Shown piece by piece: positions 10,252 to 23,101 of a stretch of DNA of 64,000 nucleotides. Position numbers and translations under genes: made by a program. The stretch covers positions 124,001 through 188,000 of the forward strand of contig NC_135002.1 in NCBI RefSeq assembly GCF_051020985.1, in the 5' to 3' direction. The stretch's first letter is position 1. Each line of letters starts with the position of its first letter. The notes below the pieces were generated by a model. It saw nothing but the letters and a program-made list of their open reading frames with translations. It was not told the origin of the DNA and ran no database searches. Source of the stretch: Nomia melanderi. Taxonomy: Eukaryota > Arthropoda > Insecta > Hymenoptera > Halictidae.

Positions 10252-12238
10252 TCATATAGACGTCGAGGTGTGGTGGTCTCCGCCGTTCTGCGACTGTGCG
10301 TTATGGGGCAAAGAAGCCAGCTCGTTTCTACTCAAGTAATTCACTATTCCTGCTCCAAGAGAGTCACCGACCACATTCACCGTTGTCCTACAGCGATCTC
10401 TGCGGAAGTCGGAACACGCATGTCAATATATGTATTCTATCTTTGGCATGTACGAACCTGAGAACTTACAACAACCAATCAACCGCGATCACCAGGAAGA
10501 CATCATCGGCTGGAAGGCGAACCGTGTCTAGAACCATTACCATCGTGACCAGGCCGGCCTGTGGAATTCCAGCCGCTCCGATACTGGCAGCAGTCGCTGT
10601 GATACTGCAACGCAGAGTGTTTTCAGCTTTTTCAGCTTTTTCAGAGTTTCGACAGTTTTCAGAGGTTTCGGTTGGAGATTCCGCTCACCTAACGGCTACC
10701 AATTGTCCAAAACTGAGGCTGACTTGGCGAACTTGCGCTATGAAAATTGCAGCGACAGCCTCGTACAGAGCTGTGCCGTCCATGTTAATGGTAGCGCCTA
10801 TCGGCAAAACGAATCTGGTAATCCGTGGATCGACATTGTTATTCTCCTCCAGACAATTGATGGCAATGGGAAGAGTGGCGGAGCTCGACGATGTGCCGAA
10901 AGCAGTGACCAAAGCTTGCGCCATATTAGATATATAGACATACGGGTTTCTCTTTGTTATCAGAAAATATAAAATAGGTAGGACTATAAATCCATGTATG
11001 AACAGGCCAATCAAGACAGTTAAAAAGTACATTCCAAGTTGAGCGACCACTTCGTCCAGCGACTGCATCTCGGTAATCTTGGCAGCTACTAAAAACAATA
11101 CACCCACAGGTGATAACCTGGAAGGCAAGACGATTGAATTTATAGCGTTCGAAGTTGCGGCTACGGAATATCGTAGGAATATTATAGGAATATTTATTAT
11201 AGGAATATTATAGGAATATTTATTAAAGGAATATTATAGGAATATTTATTATAGGAATATTATAGGAATATTAGGCTCCACAGTTTCATCGAATGCCAAT
11301 TTACCAAATAACCCAGTGAGTTATCAACATCATCGCGCCCGACAAAGACTCGAAGAAGTAGAGCAGTGGCTTCCCCGTTTCCTCCATCTTTCCCAAAGTA
11401 ATGCCTAGAGCAGTGGCAAAGACAACCAGACCCATAATGTTGGTTCCAGAGACGCTCTTCTGTACCGGTTCCCAGTCGTCCATGTTGGCTGTCGAAAACA
11501 ACTGTGTTCAGACTGATGCGAGATCCGAGACTCGGCAGACCTCGGAACTTTCCGACATTCACCTGAACTGGCATTCTCCGGTTTCTGCATTTCCGTTCTG
11601 TGCTGAGAGATGCAAGCCTCCACCAGATTCGGAGGGAACATGTTCCTAATCAAGTCCATTAGCGTGTCGATAGTCGAGACATTCTGCGGGGGTGCTTTTG
11701 TCTTAACGTTTGGATTATTTCCTACACCCGGCTGAACGGTGATCACTAAAATAATACCTGCAAATCGAATCGATAATATATACCATACGTATATTTTTCC
11801 GCAACGATTCGTCTTCTCGTCGTCTTCTCTCACCGACCTAATATTACGGCACTGATGGTGGTAACCATGTAATACGTGATAGCTCGAGCACCGATCCTGC
11901 CACTGAGGGATAGATCGAGGGATCCAATGGCGGAGACCAAGCTGGATATGATCAGCGGCAGGATCAAGCTTTTCAACATTCTTAGAAACAAATCTCCGAT
12001 ATAATTGATGTACATGATCTCACGGGGCGTCCATCCTTGCGTCCTCGTGCTTCTCAATACGATGCCAAGAATCACCCCACCGACAACCCCGCCAACAGTC
12101 AGAATGGTCAAAGAGTTGTGTCTCAAGCAAGATCGAATCCGCTCTTGTCTGGTCTTTGGCCTTTTGTTTGGATCTTGGGGATAGTACGAGGTCCTTTCCG
12201 CAATTTTGCATTGCGCGTCGGACCCTGACAGAGGTGAT
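10252..12238 (-). CDS. Eaat: Excitatory amino acid transporter (SLC1/EAAT), 5' end not found
   Basis: Exons in transcript order: 12238-11838, 11757-11563, 11488-11305, 11117-10689, 10604-10470 and 10399-10252 (stop 10254-10252). They join in phase to give 496 residues plus one shared upstream codon. No in-frame ATG lies in the first exon or directly before it, so at least one 5' exon is missing. The family imports glutamate/aspartate with Na+ and H+, exporting K+, mainly in glia and neurons. Seen in order: TM1 (NSLTILTVGGVVGGVILG), a large extracellular loop in the second exon, the hairpin-1 serines (SSSSATLPI), the TM7 motif INMDGTALYEAVAAIFIAQ, hairpin 2 (ASIGAAGIPQAGLVTM) and TM8 DRCRTTVNVVGDSLGAG. 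The Arg in RTTVNV is the residue binding the substrate side-chain carboxylate in EAATs; neutral amino acid transporters lack it. This points to an acidic amino acid transporter. The first visible donor is GTCGGT, weaker than usual. Confidence 0.95.
11160..11277. repeat. Tandem repeat filling an Eaat intron
   Basis: Repeats built from TATAGGAATATT and TTATTATAGGAATATT make up most of the 187-bp intron between 11118 and 11304. Confidence 0.85.
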
Positions 12239-12340
12239 CTGCAACAACACCGAATCGGTTCATTCGCAACTATAGGGAATAAGACGAGCGAGCGTTGTCG
12301 TTATATTAATGTTCCTTGCCGCGATAGGTGTTTCGCGTTA

Positions 12341-12370
12341 CGCAACACTCGCAACACTCGCAACACTCGC
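12341..12370. repeat. 9-bp tandem repeat
   Basis: Just over three perfect copies of GCAACACTC, about 100 bp upstream of the first visible Eaat exon. Confidence 0.9.
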
Positions 12371-13723
12371 GTCCAACGGTTGTCAGGAAGAAAACCGTCT
12401 AGCCGAGAGACAGCTGTGCTTGCACCAGCTAAGGGGTTAATTGCGAGAGTTAATCCTTTAACGGTGTCAACGAGACACGTCAATTGCAACGCCGTCAATT
12501 CCCTCGACTAATAACCAGATACGAAAGATACGAAAGATGCGAGCGTTGAGGAAAACAACGTTGAGAATCGTGTTGCGTTCCTGCCAAGAAAACCGAGATC
12601 AGTTACGTTTCTCTCGTGGGATACGTTCCAATGATAAATACGATAATAAGTCGACGATCCAATGATAAGTCGACAAACGACTAAAAAGTTTTGGTACCGT
12701 CGCATAGGAAACCGCGATCGTCGTATCCCCGCCGCGCACGTTTCTCTGAGCGCCTCAGCGGAAAGGACAGCCTTCCGATCTAATCTAATCGAGTTAAATA
12801 ATCGCTCGAGACACGCTTAACGGTGCGTGTTGCTTTGCATCTTTGATTCTATTCGATTTAAACGGTTCGTCGATGTCTCCATTTCCGCGACTATGTTACA
12901 GATTCCTTCGAAGGGAATTTTCGAGAATGTCCGAGCGTTTCCGCGATGCTCCTCCGAAAGTAAGTTCCGACCGCGGTCGCACTCTCGAAATTCCTCGTTG
13001 ATCGAGAAAGATTCGTCAAGGCCACGTTGCCCGTGGTTCGTCCGTGGTTCGCCCGTGATTCGTCCGAACCTATTCGGCAATTATCAAATCGTGCTTTCTA
13101 CGCTCGTTTCGGCGGGCCGTGCCACTCGACGCGCGCCGCAGCGACAACTTTGCTTTGTTTATATTAGATTTTCGAACATAATGGCCATTTCTTCTCGGAC
13201 GATTCTCGAAAGAGTATAAACACGATTAAAGTGGACTCGAATAAAGAGGATTCCGATGACAACGCGACAACTATGTTTTCCAAGTTTGCGGAAAGAGAAA
13301 TATATCGGTTCGACTTGGAGCCACAAGCGTAAACGGCTCGATTTCCAGCCGGTCGAGAAGCGCGTTAAATAAAGACCGTTTGTCGCGACCAGTCGCGTTA
13401 AAGGTAAAGCGAAGATGCTCTCGTTACGTACAGTTCGGTAGCGACTTCCATGACGGCACCGGCGGTCCCCCTGATGTTCTACGTTTATCTGGCGTTGGCC
13501 TCGCGTCACGACGAAAGACGATGATCGGCCGTTCGCATAGAGCGTTGGTCCCAGTCGGCCGGAAGAAAATCGGTTAATCCACTCGCAACCAGCCTTCTTC
13601 GGAACCTCCTTCCTCCGCCTCTTCTCGCTTCTGAATTCTTCTGACGGAACAACAAAAGAAAACGGCAAAATACAGAGACGGGGAAGAAAAACCGATCCGT
13701 TTCATCTTCTTCGACTCGGACGC

Positions 13724-13784
13724 GATCGATTCGCGATCGATTCACGATCGATTCACGATCGATTCACGATCGATTCACGATCAA
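13724..13784. repeat. 11-bp tandem repeat
   Basis: About five copies of GATCGATTCAC with one variant unit at the left end. Each unit contains the palindrome GATC/CGAT. Confidence 0.9.
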
Positions 13785-16700
13785 TCTAGGAAGAACGATA
13801 TTAAGCCTGAGATTAGTTTCTTTTACTCGAACAAGAAAACCCGTCATGTCGTGTCGCGGCCATGTTGCTGGCCAAATGGAAACAGGATACTCGGCGGGCG
13901 AACAACGCTTACCGGAGAAATTCAACGGTGAACAGGTTCAACGATCGATTCGTGTGGTTTGCCATGAATTTCATCGAACCGTCGCAAACGGGAATCAAAG
14001 CGAAAGGCGAGCTGCTCTCCGAATTCTTCGAGGAGACACTGCGCGACGCGTATCACTTTTGGTTGCCGGTGATTTACCCCGGCGCACTGTTACGCGGTGC
14101 TACGGTTTCCGGCGTTCTCGGCTCGGCCGCACGGGACGCTCGTCGACGCGCGGCACCGGCGGCGCGACTACGAAACCGAAAGATCGAGGGCCAGCGGATT
14201 TCTTCCGTCGCATCGCGTCGGGACTCGACGAGAGGGATATAACGACTCTCGACCGGAACACTACTTTAGAGCAGGGAAACTTTCAACGCGTCGGACCCGA
14301 TGGATCGTGAACGGCCGGAAGCCTCGGACGTTGGGCCGCCTGCTCTCGTTGCGGGCACGGGACTCTGCTCTCGGGATCGTATCTCGCGAGCGGAACTCTT
14401 AAAGAACGATGAAAAGCGCGACAGGTTCGTTGCTCCCAAGTTCGAGATCGAGATCGAGATCGAGAGAGAGAGAGAGAGGAGGAGGAGGAGGAGGAGCCGA
14501 ACGGACAGCGAGAAGCGAGCGTACGACGTTGATCGTTTAATAGAGCGGCAACGTTAGGTACACGCGAACCAGCTTTCGACGCTGCTTCGCCGGTGCGCCC
14601 GGCGAGGAGAGGATGTGTGCTGATAAAGCTCTCAATCTGTGCCACCTTGGGTGGTACGATTAGCTATGGCGATCCCCCAGCGACGATCTCTTCCTGCCGT
14701 GACGGCCTATCATCGTCAGATACGTTACAAATACGCGACGGCCGACCCACGACCCCATCGGGAGCACCGGGTTATGGGTCTATTGTTCGACGGTTGCTAC
14801 CGTCTCTTTCTCTTTCTCTCTTTCCCTCTTTCTCTCTTTCTCTCCGACTGCCCGCTCCCCGACCGCCGGTCGCTGGTCCCTGTACCGTGTACAGTGTACA
14901 TGACACGGGAGAGAACGCTCTCGCGCCCTTCCTCTGATACGCTGCAGATCCCTTCCTTCCGACTTGTACTAAACTCCTCTTCCTCCGACGTCCCAGACCG
15001 TGTTCCACGACCCTCGCCCACGCGCACGGCCCGGCATCGAGAAAACTTCTTTCTCTTGACCGAGTTATCGGCGAAACTCTTTCCGAGCTTTCCGAGCTTT
15101 TCGGGCTTGTACAGTACGACGGCGAAATTGGTCTTTTCCTAGGATTTCATTCAATTTCTAGCGGCTAATAAATAACTACATCCTCGAAATCCTCGTAACC
15201 GCTAAGGTTGGCCAACAGCGTTTCTTTCTTTTCGGTACGGTTCGAACGTTCGAAAACTTGTACCGCGCGGATGGGAAAAATCAACGAATCGGCCGGGTAC
15301 ACGCGTACTCGATCGAAAGTGGCGCAACTCGAGGGAGAAATGACTTTGATAATTAGTCAGGTACGTGTGTACTTGGCTGAACCCTAGCGCGATACACTTC
15401 CGCGATTACGATTGGCGGCCTGAAACACGGTATCTCCCGACACACTCGAAGAGAACGATCTCCTTCGAGAGGCGGCGCGTTTCGTCCCATCGCAGACGCA
15501 ACGTTTCCGAACTCTTTGAATTTCGCGGTTCGCGGCTTTTCGCTGGCCAGCGAAAAGAGGGTCGCCTTTTAGCCCGAATAACACTTTGCTTTCTTCCTCT
15601 CAAACTCTCGACGCGGAATCGGACGTCGGGTCGTAAAAGTGACCCACTTACGTTTCGTTGTCGCGGTTACTTTCAGCCCTTTAAGTTTAACCCTTTCAAG
15701 GGAGAGAGTTTCGGGTTAGGTCACAGGGACTATTTCAGTTTCCGATTAGATACAGGCTTCTACGCCGGTTCACAAGGGCATTTCGAACGAAAGAGTTTAC
15801 TCGAGAAATGTGTATCGGTCGCGCCGCCGCGGCGCACGTGTCCCGGCGAATACGACAAGTAGAAACGATCAGCAATGGCCGGACGAGAGCTAAGAGAGCT
15901 CGCGTTCAACGGAGAGGAGAGTTGGAGAATTTCGATTTCTCGCCATCGCTCCATCTCTCTTGTGCAAATTGTTTCCCAGGCACCTCGAGTACGTCGGTTC
16001 GTCCGCGTGCTTCGAATAATTTTACAAGAAGAAATCAGGAATGGAGCATTTCGGCTCTGGAACAAGTCGCCAAAGACACAGAGGCGCGTCGCTTCTCGAA
16101 GACGGAAAGGAGGAGAACCAGAGAAACGGAATCGTGGGCTAAACAATTGTTCGTTCACGCGAACGCTCTTGCGCGCAATTAGACAACGCCGCGAATTCGT
16201 TATGCCATTCGTTATTCGTAACGCGACTCCATAAACGCGGGACTCGACGCGACGATTTAATCAACGATAAAAACCATTTAATCTTCTCGAGCACTCTTCA
16301 GAGGGCTCGAAAAGAAAGAGTCCAAGTAACTATAGAGCAGCGCAACATCTTTGCTACGAGAAAGAATAGAGTAGCGGTAAACCGACGGCGCGTTCAAACA
16401 GGTTAAGAACTGCCGATCGACAAGGTAATAAACAACTGGTAAAGTTGAAATATCGAGTGTTAGGTAACAGGTTGATTCTACTTCAAGGCAACACAGCCTT
16501 TGAATATTCATCGGGTACGCGCGCTGCTCGAGTACGACTCGGTTCTACGCGGCGAGACGGTGGAACGGTGGATCGGCTCGCGAAATTCTCTGGCGATCAC
16601 AAAAGGCGATCGGAACCAAACAGTTTCCGCCCACGTTCCGATCCCATCGTCCGCTTGTGTATCATCGATGACGCCGATTGCGTCACGCCGTCGGTTCCAT

Positions 16701-17134
16701 AATAGTTCATTAAATTGCCGGTAATTCGTGGTTGCGGGGGTATTTTATGCAATATAAATGAATGAGCATTATCGTGCTACACTTTCAAAGGCCAATTTAC
16801 GTGTCCGCTGCGAGTCGATTGGGTGCCGGCGCAAAAATCAAAGTATCGAAAATTCCGTCTCGCGAGGAAACTTCCGTTCCGTGCGGTGCGTGGCTTCGTT
16901 CGAAACAATTCGACGACTCGTGGATCGGAATCGAAACTGTCCAAGACGAAATATCAAAATTATCGATCCATCCGTGGTTAGAAGGAAAATCGTCGTTGTA
17001 AAACGATCCTTTTCATTGATTTTCGAGGACGATTGGACGGTTGGCGCGTCGTCGGCAATTCTCCCGCGCAAAACGAGCAAAGCGGCATCGCCGTTCTGCG
17101 CAGGTGCGCCGGATCCGTGCAAACCTTTCCGGAG

Positions 17135-17190
17135 TGTTGCACTGTTGCACTGTTGCACTGTTGCACTGTTGCACTGTTGCACCGTTGCAC
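17135..17190. repeat. 8-bp tandem repeat
   Basis: Seven contiguous copies of TGTTGCAC; only the last differs, by one base (CGTTGCAC). Confidence 0.97.
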
Positions 17191-17785
17191 GGTAGAAGTA
17201 GTTTGTTTTTAGAACAACTTGTCGAGATCGCCGATTGGTGAGCTCTCTCTCGATCGTTTCTCATTTAAGCGAGCGTGAAACCATTACGGTTTCGTGGGAA
17301 ACACGAATTAGCCAATTCCGTTTAATTTTCGCCTTCGAACTCGACGGACCATCTTCAATTTGACAATTTGACAATTTTACAATTTTACACCTCGTTAACG
17401 AATTTTACGGTCCTGTTAACCGAAGTACTCGAGCATTTCAGTAAAATGTGCAATTGCCGATTATCGCGTGTTTCGAACGACGCGCGACACCATTGGTCCA
17501 ACATTATTTTTCTTATTTCGCAGCATTACACGAGAATTTCGGCCCCGAATGGAATTAGGAATATCGATTGAACAAGTAAACTGTGGAAAAATCGGAAATT
17601 CCTAGAAATTTTCGCAAGAACTGCGTCGACTGTGCGTGCTACGCGCGAAATGCGGTTAAGAGAAGCAAGTGTTCGTAGAGCAATGTCGGTTAGCTCTCGT
17701 ATTCCTGAAATCAGATATAGCGTCGCATAGGAAGCGATACGAACAATTCGAGACGCAACAAAACGAAATTAATGGGCGCCAACGG

Positions 17786-17912
17786 GTTTCGTTTCGTTTC
17801 GTTTCGTTTCGTTTCGTTTCGTTTCGTTTCGTTTCGTTTCGTTTCGTTTCGTTTCGTTTCGTTTCGTCTCATCTCGTCCCGTCCCATCCCGTCCCGTCCC
17901 ATCCCGTCCCGT
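17786..17912. repeat. (GTTTC)n array grading into a GTCCC-rich array
   Basis: About 16 perfect GTTTC pentamers are followed by degenerate CCGTCCCATCCC-type units. A run of pentamers appears to have mutated at one end. Confidence 0.95.
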
Positions 17913-19065
17913 CCGTTTCAACGGACGACAGATCGAAACGAGCGCTACAATGTTGTAGACGCATACATGTGTATCACCTTGAAAGAAATAGATCTTGGAA
18001 CAACAATATCGCGTCAAACACGAATTCGATATTTCTCTGGGGCTCTATTATAGAACGTCGCAACAAACGCATTTGTTATGTAAGCGTTTAGTCCATCGTC
18101 TCTGCAATTCGTAGACGATTATCCGTTATTCATTCGACGCGTCCGAGATGCGATTACGAGAGCGTGTTGTGCCATTCGGTTCACCGGAATCAGATATCCG
18201 AATGCGCGAAATCAAAGGAACAGGAGCGTAAACGAAATTACATTGGCGGATGATCCGTTTGATCGCGCGAGTTCCGACAGCAGCTAGAATCTATACTCGA
18301 CAGAAATCCATAGAGCTTCAAGTTGAAATGCGCGTGTACTCCTCGAGTGAACCACGCCGTGTATCGTCGCGAGCAACCACGCGCCCCTCTCGAACCCCGC
18401 GATCTTGCAGGATTCACCGAGAATAATCAATCGTCCGACGATTAGTAGAAAAGAATGGAAAATGGACAATGGAAAATAGAAAATATTTGGAAAATAAAGG
18501 TTCTTACCTCGGACAGTTTTCTCGGTGGTTTTCGTTCGTTTATTCGGAAAAGGACACTCCGTGTGGACAGTAAGCACGCACCGATTCCGCTCGAGACGAA
18601 AAGAGCGAGAGAGATTAGAAATCTCGGTACGGTCGTAGGTGTTTACCGGATAAACGAGTACAGGCGCGTTTTAGCGTCAGTGAGCAGAAAAATGACGTGC
18701 GCACACGCCGATTCACTGGTTCTACCACGCTTCTTTCATGTACACCGTGCAATGACAGTGGCGGGACTGTGTCACCACGGAGAGTGTGTGATTCGAGCTG
18801 AGCATTCGAAAAGCGCGCGGGTGGTGGGGAACCCGAGGAGTGGTGGGAAACCAGCGAATTCTCCGAGTCGCGGGACATCGTTGGTCCCCGCGAAACTGAA
18901 CCCGCCGATTTCACCAATCACGCGTCGCTACTCGAGCTGGATCTGCTCTGCGCAGCGAGCATCTCCCGTCTCTCCTCGCTCGTCTCTCGGATATTTCGTT
19001 GGCCGCCCGATTGAAATTATAGTCGAAATTGAAATATCGCGAGTCCTCTTGTCCGTTCCAACGCA

Positions 19066-19133
19066 TTTCCATATTCCATATTCCTTATTCCTTATTCCAT
19101 ATTCCATATTCCATATTCCATATTCCATATTCC
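19066..19133. repeat. 7-bp tandem repeat
   Basis: About nine copies of CCATATT, some reading CCTTATT, lie 150 bp downstream of the Atg10 stop codon, so probably within its 3' UTR. Confidence 0.95.
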
Positions 19134-19281
19134 GTTTGCGCAGTTCCCCCTTTTATACGGTTAAGCGGAAGTAGTCGGGCTGAACTTTCAGAAAGAGAGC
19201 GGATGGCGCGATGCTACTGAGCCAGCTGACCAATTTGTTTTTACTGAAACGAGATGATAATCGTCAACGATCGTCGCACGT

Positions 19282-20543
19282 TTAAATATTCTTCGGACGA
19301 TCCATTGTTTCGCACCTTTTACTTGTAAATTGTAGAAGCTCTTGCGACTTGCAAGGATGTAGATGCAAGAATGGAGTGGCCAGAATGGGATGTATCGCCT
19401 GCGATAATTCCATATAGTTCAAATCCGCACCACGAACAAGCGACTGGGCCTCTTGTACGGTTACCGGATTAATGCCAGGAAAGTCTGTAAAAAGAATAAT
19501 CCGACGGTGATTCGTTATCTCTCTCTCTCTCTCTCTCTTCGTTCGTAGAAGAAAAGTGCGCGAAGAAGGTCACTGTGCGAACAAATTTAGCAACCGTCGG
19601 TACAACCTACGCGCGAAACAGCGCATCTAGTTTTTACAAACGAACATGCGAGTATCTTTCCGGCAGCGATCGGAAAAAGTATCGGAACGAGTATCGGAAC
19701 GCACGGATCGTTTTAGAAGACAGATTCCCTTCCTTTGTTTCTCATCATCTTCCCCCTCGAGTCACTTTTCTTCTGTTCGCCGGCGTCTTAGCCTAGTTCG
19801 AGATGGACTGGAATCGAAGGAACAATCAGCATTACGACGCCTGCCACTTCCAACGGTCGGTACATACCCGATTAAGGTCTAGTGGTGATCAGACCGCGAT
19901 TGTAATAGAAATCCCATATTCTTTATGAATAGACATTGCGAAATTAACGAGTCCCTCTCGAGAACCTCTCCGTTTTTTAACCAGTCTTGGCTTCGAATTA
20001 TTTAATCGCGCGTAAACGTGTTATTTGTATAAGCAAAATGTAAAATGTAAAATGTTATAAATATCGAGAGCAAGATTCATCGAATAGAAATATTTCTCAT
20101 GTTTTGGTTAAATATTGTGTCACCTGACTTCCAGCCGTGGAAGTACAACACGGGAACACCGTAACTCATGGACCACAATACGTGGTGTTCCGTGACAAAT
20201 GGTTTCTCGATTGTAGAGGAGGCTTCGAATGGATCGTTTGTTAACGTGAAATTCAAATGGTGCTCGTCAGCGTCGTTATTTCTGAACAACGAGTGATCCG
20301 CTTGAAAGAAATGTTTTCTCCGTTTAACGAGATACGCCTTTCCAGGCTCGTTCTGGAAATCATTTATATAGGAAATCTCATTTTATTCGCATACCGATTA
20401 GACATTGAAAACGCGATACGACAAACATGATTCACCTTGTCGCCTCGAAGTTCCCATCCATCGGAGATTCGATTCGATGTGTCTAGAAAAGTTTCAGCAT
20501 CCTCGAGAAATTCTTCCCACGTAACCGTCCCTGGACCATCCAT
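19282..20543 (-). CDS. Atg10: Atg10, E2-like enzyme that conjugates Atg12 to Atg5
   Basis: Exons in transcript order: 20543-20436, 20352-20124 and 19484-19282 (TAA). The total is 540 bases, or 179 residues, and all phases agree; vertebrate ATG10 is about 220. Atg10 takes Atg12 from the E1 Atg7 and transfers it to Atg5, an early step of autophagosome formation in the cytosol. Matches to the family: TWEEFLEDAETF near the start, GWELRGD, the core EHHVLWSMSYGVPVLYF (vertebrate EYHVLYSxSYxVPVLYF), then HPILATPFLHLHPCKS. The Cys of the HPC motif (about residue 157) is the catalytic Cys. I chose the ATG at 20543-20541; an AG acceptor lies about 15 bases upstream in frame, so an earlier start in another exon is possible. 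It is short at both ends, as expected for a minimal insect Atg10. Confidence 0.93.
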
Positions 20544-21066
20544 CGGAGTTCGTACAACTAAAGAAACAAGATCGTCTATGCATTTCTAGCGTGCAGCTTT
20601 TTTTTAGCAAATCCTCGATTACCTTTAACTTTATTCCTACCAGAAAACAGCTATGAAGCCTTTAGGAAAAATACCAACAACTTTTCTAGACAATTTCCAT
20701 CTATTGAAACGCCTCTGATTAAAAACAAGAACGAGAGAACGTTAAACGATACGTTTCGAATGTAAATTGACAAGTATTTTCAAGTAATGCTACATGTATA
20801 CAAACGAATGGTAAATTTTAATGGTCGTTTAAATAATCGGTCTGTTAGATTTTCCAAGAAACGCGGTATTTCCGTATGTTCTTTATTTTCAGTATTTTCT
20901 ACCGTCGCGATAATTCATTATTTCGTAAGAAAATTAAGAAAGGGGAAGATGCACACCCGAAGGAATGGCTTGCTCTTTTCTGCTCGACCCCTCGACGTTC
21001 AGTCAATTGTCAGCTATTTTGCATCGGCAATGTCCGCCGCTGTTCGGTTATGTTCGGTTATCCCCA

Positions 21067-21102
<36 letters not shown>

Positions 21103-21214
21103 ATGCGCGTATATGTATACACGATGTTTATGTTGCGTATATATAAAATGTTATATAGAAATCTATAGTAGCATATATCATATGCACACATATCGCGTAC
21201 ATATATATTATTGG

Positions 21215-21253
21215 TATACGCGCGCGCGCGCGTGCGTGTGTGTGTGTGTGTGT
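21215..21253. repeat. Alternating CG/TG dinucleotide tract
   Basis: About 35 bases of uninterrupted alternating pyrimidine-purine (CGCGCG then TGTGTG), the classic composition for Z-DNA, in the spacer between Atg10 and Ssdp. Confidence 0.85.
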
Positions 21254-21611
21254 GATGTGTGTGTATGCGGCTCGTGTGTACAGATGCGCGAATAGCTCGT
21301 ACACAACGTGTATGCGTGCTTAGATATACAGATACACCTTGCCGTGCAACGATTGGCATCCAATAGCACGTAGAGTTGCAATCAGGAACGTGTCTTCGAT
21401 AGGTGCATTGGTGTCCACTTTTCAGGAAATCTGTTCGGCACGATACATCGATTATATACCCACAGCAATTTCCCGTGAATCGATCGCACCGTTCTCGATC
21501 CCAAGAACAACGCGTGTACCGCGAAACATAACCTGAACGTTCGGGGCTCTCGGAGGATTCCGTATTCCAGATTCCGCGTCTCTGCCGAGAGCGTATCTCG
21601 ACGGGAAAATC

Positions 21612-21668
21612 CTCGAGACGACGAGACGACGAGACGACGAGACGACGAGACGACGAAACGACGAAACG
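21612..21668. repeat. 8-bp tandem repeat
   Basis: About six copies of GAGACGAC; the last ones carry an A for G change (GAAACGAC). Confidence 0.9.
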
Positions 21669-22479
21669 AAACGCGTGAAACCTATAATGAATTTTTCATT
21701 CGGAAACGGGCACGCCGAAACGTGACCCGCCCGGACAAGAACGAATCGTGCGACGAATTCATCGTGAAGGGAAAAGAGAACGGGGAAAAAGTCGAAGCAG
21801 CGCGACGAAAGGCGTCGGACAAAAACTAACTTACGTACGGTCCTGACGTGAAAAGTATCGGTTGCGCGCGCACCACCGCTCGCGAGTAATACACTAGGCA
21901 AGGATAGACAGCTGCCGGGAGGGGAAGGGGGGCAGGTAGTCGGTGGTCGGCGTGACTCTGTGCCAGTGTTGCGCGTACGCGGTGTGTAAGTACGAACGGC
22001 CGCCGAACGAACACGACGCCGTACGCTCGTGCGTGTCGCATACGAGAAAATAAATCGACTTGTGTCGCTCGCTGCTGGCGTGCGCGCGTGAGACCGTGTG
22101 TAAAAACGACACCGTGCGCCTCGTCCTCGATCGCTACCCTGCCCGGCGATAGGTAACCACCGATAGAAGAGAAAACGGAGACAAAAAGAAAGGAACGGGA
22201 AGAAACGGGAAAAAAGGGGAAGAAACGGAAAGCGAAAAGATACGACGAGGGGGTTAGGTCGCGGGGCAGAGGAGGTGTGTCCGAGACCGGCGGCGACGGA
22301 CGCGTATCGGGGCTCTGGGGATAGAGGTGGTAGGCGACTCGGTGTGACAAGTTGAAACGCGAACGTGTGTATCTCGGCCGAGGTGAGGCGGGACAGGGAA
22401 CCGAGGCGAGCAAGCGAGAGCGAGCCAACCGAGGCTGCTCGACAGAGTGAGAGAAGTGACCGAGGCGAGTGGACGCGCT

Positions 22480-23101
22480 ACGTCGTCGTGTGCACGCACC
22501 CACAGAAATACTACTCGGTGATCCGTGATTAATCAGTGAAAACCCCGGAAGGGAATATCACGGCTGGACGGGAAAAAGAGTGCGGGCCAGCGGGGGAAAA
22601 GCACCGAGTGAACGTGCCGCGGTACACGGGGGCGGGGAGATAAAGAAAGAAGAGCGCGAAGTCTGCGAACGATGACGACGCGCGTTCGTTCCGCGGTCAT
22701 GCGTCCGCAATTCGCCGAGCCATGATGCGGAGTACTGTATCTGGTATAGGCTGCTGGCCACAACTGTGGCTCGACGTGTTCGCGACGTGTGTGTGACCAA
22801 AGGGAAACGATTCCCGTCTCGTCTCTCGACTCTCCGTTGCTTTCCCTTTTTGTTCTTTCTTTCCGTTCGGGTGTCTCTAGTATGTGCGCCACGCTCCCCT
22901 CGACTCGTTCCTACAAAGACCGATAGTTGGCCGGAAGAACAGGGAACCGAGGAACAAACAAACAAACAAACAAACTAATTCATCGATATCGTGGACGGCG
23001 GACAACTTCGCGGTTGGTTCGACGTTCTGCGCCGCTGTCGGACATTGTTGGGACGAAACGGTGGTTCTGTTTACACTCGCAGAAATTGACAGTCTTCGAG
23101 G
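22480..23101 (+). promoter_or_regulatory. Ssdp: Probable promoter and 5' leader of Ssdp
   Basis: A CpG-rich stretch lies directly before the Ssdp start codon with no intron-like acceptor next to it, so the leader is probably in the same exon as the ATG at 23102. It contains an AACAAAC-type tract near 22955-22975 and several upstream ATGs (for example 22682 and 22720). The transcription start is not visible. Confidence 0.4.

Larger units (their letters stand above)
12239..19281. other. CpG-rich spacer upstream of Eaat and downstream of Atg10
   Basis: I see no recognisable protein in this 7-kb stretch. It should hold the missing 5' exon(s) and promoter of Eaat (-) and the 3' UTR of Atg10 (-). 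Open frames of 60-170 codons on both strands look like side effects of CpG-rich, stop-poor DNA: they are low complexity, rich in Arg and Ser, and overlap on opposite strands. Tandem repeats are listed separately. Confidence 0.6.
20544..22480. other. Spacer between divergent Atg10 and Ssdp
   Basis: Atg10 (-) and Ssdp (+) diverge here, so both promoters should lie in this stretch. It starts AT-rich, with TA and TG/CG microsatellites near 21065-21253, and becomes CpG-rich from about 21.5 kb. I see no coding exon. Confidence 0.55.

Noticed and set aside
17786..17866. Pentamer array considered as interstitial telomeric repeat
   Set aside because: The unit is GTTTC, not the insect telomere unit TTAGG.
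21826..22503. 225-codon minus-strand open frame upstream of Ssdp
   Set aside because: It lies in the CpG-rich Ssdp promoter region, is low in complexity (Arg, Ser, Pro) and resembles no family I know.
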